Assembly: GCA_030280995.1 (NCBI GenBank)
Contig: JASXTE010000004.1
Span: forward strand, 39,178,797 to 39,242,796
Origin: Hemileia vastatrix
Lineage: Eukaryota; Basidiomycota; Pucciniomycetes; Pucciniales; Zaghouaniaceae
Length of the DNA stretch: 64,000 bases
Direction of reading: 5' to 3'
Positions 56,815-64,000 of the stretch are shown here, one piece after another. A model generated the notes under the pieces. It was not told where the DNA came from. It saw only the letters and a program-made list of their open reading frames with translations, and did not search any database. How positions within the stretch are numbered: the first letter of the stretch is position 1; each line of letters starts with the position of its first letter. Position numbers and translations under genes: made by a program.

Positions 56815-58065
56815 ATGAAGTACCTCTCTACTAGGAAGCAACTTCACTCAGCTATGATTGCTATCACTTTAGATTTAGCTTCTGAATCTGGTTTGGAAGA
56901 CACTTTAGCTTATATGTCTTATCTTTCCAAAAAGCATTATATCATCCCAAGGGGGCCAAAGCTTTATCATGATCCCAGATATGATCTCTGCTCCATTCTC
57001 AACATTCCTCAACTAAACTTCACTCAACTATTTTGAACTTCTCCTGATTCTTTTTTCAAACTTTCTCAACTCATCTCCAATCATCCTATATTCCATTATA
57101 GTTCCCATAACAAAAAGCGTGATCCTGCCTTTCAAATTTCTGTCACAGTATGTTGCTTTGGTTCAAATGGAAATGGTGCTGCTGTAAGACGTTTAGATAA
57201 TCCCTTTACCATAGGATATGGTACTGTCATATTATACACCAAGCGCTGCACAATTGCTATCCTTTCTCTCAAGTCTCAAACACTTGCTTGGCCAACTCCA
57301 CAACACAACTTGAATCCTCTCAAGTAATGCAAGCTGAAGGTTTCCCTGGATGTGTAGGATTTGTTGATGGTACAACTATACCTTTGAGTCAAAATCCTGC
57401 TCATGATGGCAACCATTATTTTGATTGAACAAAAAGGTTTCTTCAAAATGTTCTCCAATTTCTCATCTTTCATAAACTAACTTTTTATCTTCTTTGTAGA
57501 TACTCTATTGCTCTTCAACTTGTCTGTGACATCAAAAAAAAGTTTATTGTTTTCATAGTGGCTGCCCCAGCTCATGTCATGATTCTTCTGTCTTCCAATG
57601 AATGTGAATTTCTCAAAGTCCTGACTCATACTTTGATGAATCTCAGTACCTCCTTGCAGACTCAGCATATGCAAGTGGAAATTACATAATACCTGATTTC
57701 CATGGTTCAACCTTAGAAAATGGCCCCAAAACCACCTTTAATTATCACCTTTCCCAATCAAGCCTACAGATTGAATATGCTATTGGGATTTTAAAGGGAA
57801 GATTTTCTAGTCTTTGGGAACTCAGAATCCAATTTCAAAAAAAAAAATGGAAATAAAAACTGAAAATAATTGGATAATGACTTGTGTTATACCCCACAAT
57901 ATCCTAGCTGATTTAAAGGATGAGTGGAATGATCTTTATGAAGAAGAAGATCCTGAACCAGCGCTGGCTCTCCCCTCCCTTAAATCACAAAACATTCATT
58001 CAACCAGCATACGCTCTGTCATTATTCCAATCACCATCCACCAAATTGATACACAACCCTTTTAA
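56815..58065 (+). pseudogene. Harbinger transposase of element F, full D-D-E traceable
   Basis: From MKYLSTRKQLHSAM the frame is open to 57036. After a stop the trace continues with PIFHYSSHNKKRDPAF, CCFGSNGNGAAVRRL and YTKRCTIAIL. On a shifted frame come GCVGFVDGTTIPLSQNP with the first catalytic Asp, an intron near 57441-57499, YSIALQLVCDIKKKF, the second Asp in YLLADSAYASGNY, and the Glu region IEYAIGILKGRFSSL. The end is DWIMTCVILHNILADLKDEW with an acidic tail. This is the only copy besides element A with all three catalytic positions visible. At least three frame breaks are present. Confidence 0.7.
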
Positions 58066-58650
58066 TTTTTTTTCATACTCTCCAAATGTCCACATTGTAT
58101 ACTTTATTCACTTCGCTTGGTATTTTTTTGGAATTTATAGTGAATATCTCTTTTTTGAATGGCTCATTGGTTTTCTTTCACCAGCTCAACATGAAATTGC
58201 ATAAATTTTCACTGTTTCTTTTTTTCATTCATCCCTCATATCCTTTTCCTCTTCTCCTCCAACATAACTCAAACAAGTTGGTTTCATTTATTTTCTCATC
58301 TCATGTCTCCAGGTAAGTCATTATATTCTTTTTTTGATTTTTTGATTACTAATTATATTTTTTTTTGTTTTTTTCTGTTTTTATTTTTATTTTTTGTAGC
58401 TAAATTTTTTTTGTAAGTGGTTATTTTTGATTTCAATGGTAAAAATAACCTTTTTTTTCTCTCCCTCTTTACTTTCCTTTTTAGCTCCATCACTTTACTC
58501 TTCATCCCTTCCTTCCCCCTATTTTGCTTTTTTTTGTCTCCATGTCATTAAAACACATACATTGCACATTCTTTATGCATTTCACTTACTCCATATTCAA
58601 TTTCCCCACAATTCCAACATCAATCTTTCTCACTCTATTTTTCCTAATTT
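58000..58650. repeat. D/E-family right-end sequence inside element F, without its terminal repeat
   Basis: This stretch is the reverse complement of roughly 25740-26400 in element E (for example GAATGGCTCATTGGTTTTCT and CACCAGCTCAACATGAAATT). The terminal repeat itself is missing. Together with the following 165-bp repeats and dioxygenase it forms one block collinear with element E read backwards. Confidence 0.7.
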
Positions 58651-59309
58651 TTGATCAAGGTAAGTTTCATCTCCTTTTTTTCATGCCTATATGATATCTC
58701 ATTCCTTTTATGAAAAATTCATACTTAAATATATGTATGACTCTTATCTGGATAACAGTGAACTTATTAAACTCCTTTTATTCTCATCCCCATTACCACT
58801 TTTCAAGTTTTTGTAAAATTTTGAAAATCAGACTCAGAATTACAGTTAGGTCTTTTCAAATCTAATTTTATTTTTACTTAAGATTTTCCTGAAGGCAACC
58901 TTACATTTGCCACAAACAGATTTGAATTTGGTTCAGTGGTTGCTGAGATATTCACCATCAAAGTTGAGCCTTTTTTTCCCAATTTAAATTTTTATTTCAT
59001 TTTTTATGTAACAAATTAGGGCTAGGTTTATTTAAATCACATGTCCTTTAACTGAAGATTCTACTAAAGTCTATCTATTATTTCCCACAAAAAGGTTTGA
59101 ATTAGGTTTAGTGGTTTCTGAGATTTTGACCTTTGAAGTTGAGCCTTTTTTTCCAAATTTCAATTATCTTATTTCATGTTTTTTATTACATAATTAGATA
59201 ATAAGAATTCTGAAACTTTTATCTGATTATTATCTAGGCTTTTATCTCCCTATTTTTCTACTTTTCATCATCACTGTTCAAGTTTTTCTGCAAAGTTGAA
59301 AATTTTCTT

Positions 59310-59716
59310 CTTATGTAATGGTAACCTTTGGTGGTTTTTATAACAAAATTCACATGGATAAAAACAACCTCAACTCACTTGCATTTGGAATATTCTCATA
59401 CATTAATCCAAAAACTGGTCTTCATATCCCCTCACCCTCCTCATCTACAAAAGGCCATGGTCTATACTTTCCAGAACATTGATACATTATTGAATTTGGA
59501 ACAGGAAATGGAATAATTGCAGGAAATTGGTATTCAAATCTTCACAATCACCAGACAACTAAATCACCACCTGGCTTAGAATCCTGTGAAGAGTTCAAAC
59601 ACTTCAGATGTTCATTTCAAATAAATAGGGAGCTGGTCAATAGGATTGATAAGGTAAGAGAAAAAGGTGTGGTAAAACAAAAAATATTAGGTAGAAGGAA
59701 AAAGTATGGGGTGTAA
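59310..59716 (+). pseudogene. TET/JBP-like dioxygenase of element F, 5'-truncated
   Basis: The remaining catalytic half reads FGGFYNKIHMDKNNLNSL with HxD as H-M-D, AFGIFSYINPKTGLHIP, KGHGLYFPEH then a stop, IIEFGTGNGII, NHQTTKSPPGLES with the probable distal iron-ligand His, and CSFQINRELVNRIDKV with a basic tail ending at 59716. A single stop (near 59486) interrupts this half. The N-terminal half is absent, and the sequence before 59310 is the 165-bp repeat. Confidence 0.65.
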
Positions 59717-60019
59717 TATAGGTTGTCAAATTTTATTTTTATTTCACGAATTAAAATTTTAAAAGTCATATATGATACACTACTTACCTAAATTAATGAG
59801 ACATTGGCTGTGTTTTGAATAATGGTAATCATGAGGAGATATGTTTTTCTCATGTGTTTCATGTATGCATTTGTGTTTGATTTCATTGACTTTGGTCATT
59901 GACAATTACCACTCACATTTTTACTTGAACTGTAATTAATTTAGGTTTTTTAATTATCTTATAGGACTTGTTTTCATGTTCATTTATGCAATGAACATAA
60001 ATTTTGGCAATCTATAACA

Positions 60020-60136
60020 CTCCTTCAATAAAACACAGGGGAGGGTATTGCCATTTTTTTTATCATAAATTTTTTTTCTGACTTAGAAAAAAAATGGTGA
60101 TCCCCACCCCCTGTTATGGTAAATAGCAGGGGAGGG
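60020..60136 (+). terminator. Paired hairpins 3' of the element F dioxygenase gene
   Basis: Unit 1 is CTCCTTCAATAAAACACAGG plus GGAGGG (60020-60045), with AATAAA in sense direction. Unit 2 (60101-60136) starts CCCCACCCCCTGTTATGG, ends AGCAGGGGAGGG and lacks an AATAAA. GTATTGCC and a T run follow unit 1. Distance from the gene stop is about 300 bp. Confidence 0.55.
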
Positions 60137-60311
60137 TATGGTCAAAAAAAATTAGGGAAACTCAAAAGTTCAGGAGAGGTGATTTCTAGCAGCTCACCCC
60201 TAGATTTCCCATGGTGAATCTTTCAAGTCTCAGTGAGGAGTGTGTTCCAAGGATTTATTAATAGCTTTAATGAATTCTATCAAGATAACTTTGTAAACAA
60301 AATAAAAAAAA

Positions 60312-61800
60312 CTAGTTATCAAACATCTTCATTAAGCATTCAATTTCCTCAATAGATTTATTAGTTTCAACACAATCTCTCAAGAAATATTTCTTTTTTG
60401 AACCTCCTTCAAGTTGATACTTGAGTTTCATTTGATACAATAGGATATTGTACTCAAGAGACTTCTCCTCTTTCTTTATTTTGATTTTCTTCTCCTCCAA
60501 GTCATGTGCCCTCTCATCCCTCTTTAACAAAAGCTTGAATTTCTTCTCCTCCAAGTCTTGTACCCTCCCATACATCTGTAAAGAAAGCTCAAATTTCTTC
60601 TCCTCCAAGTCTTGTGCCCTATCATCCCTTCGTAAAGAGAGCTCATATTGTTTTTTTGAAAGTTGAGGGTATCTCTTGCAACTTAAACTTTACCTAGAGT
60701 GAAAAGGTATATTAACAAAAGAAAAGAAGGCTCACTTAATAGGGGTCATCAAAGTTAGAAATTTGTTATTCTTTAAAAGGTATTTCACAACACAAAAAGA
60801 GAGCCACAAACTCAACATTAATTCTCAGTAAAAAGATATTTTGGGGGCACAATATGGCATATTTTAAAAAATAATCATGGTTGATTTGGTGGAGAAAAGA
60901 GGTATTTTGAAATGGAAGATTTCTAACTTTGATAACTTATAATTATTAAGAGGTATGCTATCACTTACCAGATTCATTTTTCTCCAGAAATCATCAATGG
61001 AAGAAAAAGGGGTTTGGTTAAAACTATCTCTGTTTTTCTTTCTATGACAATTTAAATTCAAAGTAGTTGATGATCTTTACTTTTTTTTGGAGTTGAAATT
61101 TTCTTCTTCATCATTGATGCTAGCTTCAGACTCACTTTCTTGAGGATCCTGGGTTTTTTCATTAGCCTTTTTAGAAATAAAAAAATAAAACAACTAGAGA
61201 AGAAATAAAAACTTACTGGAGTGGGATCATGTTGGTTTATATCACCATAAGGATCTATTGGAAAGCTATCTAGATTTGTTTCATTTAGAACAGGGGAGGC
61301 TTGAGTGGAGGAAGAAGATGGGAAAAGATTTCTTTTGACATCACGTTTGGAGATAGCATCTTCACCATCCAACATGTTGGCCAGATTAACAACAGCTTAC
61401 TCTCCAAAAATAGCATCCATCTCTTTAAAGTATGGACATAGAAAATCAAGTTTATCAACTATGGATTTTATGCCCTTACTGATATCGATTTCAGTACTAC
61501 CAAAACCAGTAGAAAATGAAAGAGTTTTAGCCTTCTTGTATTTAGCTAGGTAATTCTTGAAACATTCAGAAATCTGTTTAGGAAAAAGATCAATCCTTCC
61601 CTTTGTCTTATTTCGTAATTCATTGGCCATTAGAAGATAGCCATTGACTTTTGATGCAGGGGGCCATCCTACTTTAGTTGCATTCTCAGTACCAAAACAA
61701 GAATCATAATTAGTTTTTATTTTTCAGCCAGTTGATAAGTATGAGATGATCAACTTTTTTTAGTTGAACAGTCTTTGATCTCTCAGCTGAGCGAGGGAAA
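60312..61800 (-). pseudogene. Myb/SANT-like protein of element F with a repeated coiled-coil tail
   Basis: Reading leftward, traces of NYDSCFGTENATKVGWPP and ASKVNGYLLMANELRNKTKG lead into 61630-61397 (DLFPKQISECFKNYLAKYKK, LDFLCPYFKEMDAIFGE) and a stop. A linker with SSSSTQASPVLNETNLDSF follows. The last exon (60660-60312) encodes about four tandem units of 18-19 residues of the type DLEEKKFELSLRRDDRAQ, a long charged coiled coil. This is the same protein as in A and H with a repeat-expanded tail. Confidence 0.6.
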
Positions 61801-62629
61801 GAGGGAGTAATGGGATTTGAAGAAAAACTGGGTGAAGGCTGCCTTTAAGAAGATCTATGATGACAGGGCATGTTGAGATATTTGAAGATGAAAAGGAGAA
61901 CGAAAATAAGATGAGATGGGGAGGGGTTTTGAATGGAAATTATTAGACAGGATGGGAGTGAGCAGCAAGGTAGGGAGGCTGGAACATCTAGAAAGTTTTC
62001 CAAGATCTGGTTATGAAAAATTGAGGATAAAAACATCAGATAGAGGTGAACATTGACACGTAAAAGGTTTAGTTGCCCAATTAATAGAAAAAATAATTGT
62101 GGAAGATAATTGGGGTATAATGATTTTTATCCGCAATTAATTTAATTGCGGGTTGGTAAACATTGATACCCCCTAATAAATATTTATTGCTAATTTCTTC
62201 ACATTCTGAGTCACACAAATTTAGTATTCCTACTTTAGTTTCAATTTTGTGATTTTTTGAAAGGCTTTATTACAGAGTTTTTTAAGGGGAGGAGAAACAA
62301 AAGAATTAAAGGAAGTTAAAGAGTCCCATTTTCAAAAAACATTATCTATTTCCACTTTAGATAAATTTTTGAGCAAGAATAGATTCCTATGGAATTAAAA
62401 TGAGTGAACTATATTAAGAATGAAACAATAAAAATTATTAGACTTACCAAGAAAAAAAACTTCAATAAATCCTGTTCTCCTTCCAAAGTTAATCATGATA
62501 CCATTAAAAAAGTTCAAACTCTTTATTGGTAAGTGAGCCAAAGCCATTTGATATAGTGTATAGATGAGATTGGATAGTTGAATAAAGGATTCATCTTTTA
62601 CTCTATTGAGTGAATGATTTTTTTAAATA

Positions 62630-62860
62630 AATTGAGGTTTAAAAGTATTACTGATTACAACCTTAACTTCATCACCTCCTAATTTAGATAGATATTTGAT
62701 ATCTTCAGGTAAATTCTTGGGATCTTTACATTTTTTATTGAATTTAGTTTTATAATACTTGATGTTTGATATGTGGCCAAATAAAAACCCAAGTTTATAT
62801 TTTAAAAATGATAATTTAATTTTGATAAGATCAATAATCATGTTATATGTTTGAAGGTTT
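62630..62860 (-). other. Helical N-terminal segment of the element H dioxygenase gene
   Basis: A 72-codon open stretch (LIKIKLSFLKYKLGFLFGHI and KCKDPKNLPEDIKYLSKLGG) is part of the split gene and parallels 13216-13488 in element A by the shared NTFKPQFI/NSFKLQFI block. It is listed to show which part of the gene lies to the right of element F. Confidence 0.5.
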
Positions 62861-63120
62861 TGAAGAAGATTGAAGTGAAGTAGAAATTAAAGAAGATGAT
62901 AAAGAAGATAAATATGAAGATAGATGTGTAAGGCTTGAATAAGAAGAAACAGATTTTTTTTCTGAAGTTTTTTTGACAATTGAAATAAAGTAGATTTTGA
63001 AGAAGATGATAAAGAAGATAATGATTATGATAGAGGTGTAAGGCTTGAATCAGAAGAAACAGACTTTTTTTTTCTGAAAATCTTTTTTATTGGTCAAAAA
63101 AATGTTGATTTTTTAAAAAA

Positions 63121-63480
63121 CAAAACTAAAAACTCACATAATGTTAAATAAAAGACCTTAAAAATTTGCTACAAATAATTATTATGAATAATTATTAATT
63201 TACTTGAATTTGAGGAGCTTTTTTTGGATAATTCTGCACAAAAAACAAAAAAATAAAATAAAATTTAAAAGAAGTTTTAAAACTTTTCTGTAAATTTTTT
63301 AATGGCTCCCTCACATTTCCCCTTTCTCCACTTATAAATTATCAGCTGGTTGTCTAGAAGAAGGAGGAAAAGGAGTAAAAAAATAGGGAAATAATAAATT
63401 GTATTTTTATAATGATTTGGTAGCTTTAAAAAAAAGTAATAGAGAAAAATAAAGGAATACAACAACAATTGCTTGAGTAG
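63121..63480. other. Spacer, nothing recognised
   Basis: AT-rich sequence. A leftward 69-codon frame (63277-63486) is Leu/Phe-rich and lacks homology that I can see. It may include the 3' end of the LTR that begins beyond the window. Confidence 0.4.
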
Positions 63481-63484
63481 AGAC

Positions 63485-64000
63485 ACAACGGGAGGTTCAA
63501 TTCAAATATAATTGTTATTATCTTAATAAGTTCTAATGTGCGGTTGACAATTATATTTATTAATAGACTTACTGCAACCTTAGAATAATTATTTAATTTT
63601 AAATTAGAATTATAATACTAATAAAAATAAAGTAAATGTGTTATATTTTAAAAATATGTTAAAAAGTTGAGTGTAAATAAGTGATGCGTTAAAGGGGATT
63701 AACCAAGGCCCTTTTATAGACCAGGGGACCTCTGAAGCGCCACAAATCAGTATATACAAATTATTAATAGGCTAAAACAAGAATATAAAAGAATAGAAAT
63801 GAAACATAGATATTAAGAGAAAAACATGAAACAATTAACTAAACCCATGAATAAGTAACTAGTCTTCCCAACATAATTTCCCAAACCATTTAATTAAAAT
63901 GGTGAGTAACTAAGTAGGCCTGAAACATAAGAACTGTGAGAAAAAGAATCCAAAACAGACATTAAAGTAGGATTTAAAGGGTTTAATTAAAACAACTAGA
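63485..64000 (-). mobile_element. Partial LTR of the TGTCAGCCAGGCT family, running off the window
   Basis: In reverse orientation this matches about 11000-11540 of the LTR in element A, including the promoter block CTTTTATAGACCAGGGGACC and TCTGAAGCGCCACAAATCAG. The start of the element lies beyond position 64000. The boundary at 63485 is approximate. Confidence 0.6.

Larger units (their letters stand above)
56365..62174. mobile_element. PIF/Harbinger element F, TSD AAT
   Basis: The ends are AGGGGGTATCAATGTT and a GTAAACATTGATACCCCCT block, flanked by AAT at 56362-56364 and 62175-62177. Contents from left: a transposase reading inward (+), about 650 bp resembling the right-type end region of the D/E family (58000-58650), two 165-bp repeats, a TET-like gene (+), the hairpin module and a Myb/SANT-like gene reading inward from the right (-). 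A perfect palindrome CCGCAATTAATTTAATTGCGG lies just inside the right end. The mix suggests that F picked up its dioxygenase cassette from a D/E-type element. Confidence 0.85.
48902..63120 (-). mobile_element. PIF/Harbinger element H (D/E family), interrupted; far end not found
   Basis: The left boundary AGGGGGTGTCAGTTCTG is preceded by ATT and followed by the right-type subterminal sequence of the D/E family (GTGTCAGTTATGACC), so H is in reverse orientation. It contains a Myb/SANT-like gene (49196-50540, +), the CACTA element (50740-55374), the paired hairpins (55520-55660) and a TET-like gene (-) cut by element F. No matching left-type end was found up to 64000, so the right limit given is only where its last recognisable gene ends. 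A transposase for H was not seen. Confidence 0.5.
55974..63120 (-). pseudogene. TET/JBP-like dioxygenase of element H, split by Harbinger F
   Basis: The C-terminal part (about 56361-55974) has the longest open catalytic stretch of the set: IITHSGFHNKIHADLNDAN with HxD as H-A-D, YLTLGIFSYINPLTGQH, VHGLYFLEKRCIIDFGLGN, IIESFWNSSHNNHQKK and FTHFGFSFQIIQKL. The N-terminal part lies beyond element F at 62178-63120 and includes KVGILNLCDSECEEIS, PEDIKYLSKLGGDEVK and a Ser-rich start. The Ser-rich coding segment appears duplicated (about 62880-62985 and 62985-63080). F entered between the SNKYLL and SNFII blocks. Stops are scattered in the N-terminal half. Normal length was probably 400-450 residues. 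Confidence 0.6.

Noticed and set aside
8046..62174. KDZ-type transposases as the mobilising enzymes
   Set aside because: No KDZ motif was seen; the catalytic blocks, accessory Myb-like gene, G-rich terminal repeats and 3-bp AT-rich duplications fit PIF/Harbinger.
1..64000. tRNA, rRNA, CRISPR or bacterial-type operon signals
   Set aside because: None was recognised by reading; the sequence is eukaryotic in gene structure. A tRNA scan would be needed to exclude decayed tRNA genes.

Overview
The window looks like nuclear DNA of a basidiomycete fungus. A rust (Pucciniales) with an AT-rich, transposon-swollen genome fits best, but the species cannot be fixed from this sequence. The grounds are intron-rich housekeeping genes with GT..AG introns of about 100-260 bp, fungal-type Ty3/Gypsy and PIF/Harbinger elements, TET-like dioxygenase genes of the kind expanded in basidiomycetes, and strong AT bias. 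CpG looks scarce outside the genes, judged by eye.

Layout: (1) 0.85-7.6 kb is a compact gene island. It holds a mitochondrial GGQ ribosome-rescue factor (+), an uncharacterised, possibly mitochondrial protein (-), and the RNA cytidine acetyltransferase Kre33/NAT10 (+). The last two share a short divergent promoter. (2) The rest is transposable elements, many nested. Harbinger A (8046-16454, TSD AAT) is followed by a perfect TTTTTA hexamer array of about 1.35 kb. Harbinger D (20812-29330, TSD ATT) contains Harbinger E of the same family in the opposite orientation (22835-26826), a solo LTR and a small LTR. Harbinger B (32125-48801) contains Harbinger C (35020-47635, TSD AAT). C is split inside its right terminal repeat by a young full-length chromodomain Ty3/Gypsy element (38784-47627, TSD CACCC). 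Harbinger H starts at 48902. Its dioxygenase gene is cut in two by Harbinger F (56365-62174, TSD AAT). A 4.6-kb non-coding CACTA-type element (50740-55374) and three MITEs of about 240 bp share its ends.

The most interesting signal is a recurring gene set in these Harbinger elements: a DDE transposase, a Myb/SANT-like DNA-binding protein and a TET/JBP-like 2-oxoglutarate/Fe(II) dioxygenase with an intact HxD motif. In A and C there is also a small cysteine-motif/coiled-coil protein. The dioxygenase genes share a 3' module of GC-rich hairpins, most copies of which enclose a sense-strand AATAAA. Every copy here is damaged, so the window shows the architecture, not a working system. A plausible reading is that the dioxygenase counters 5-methylcytosine silencing of the element or its targets. 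That is inference and needs an intact copy elsewhere in the genome.

No rRNA, tRNA or CRISPR feature was recognised.
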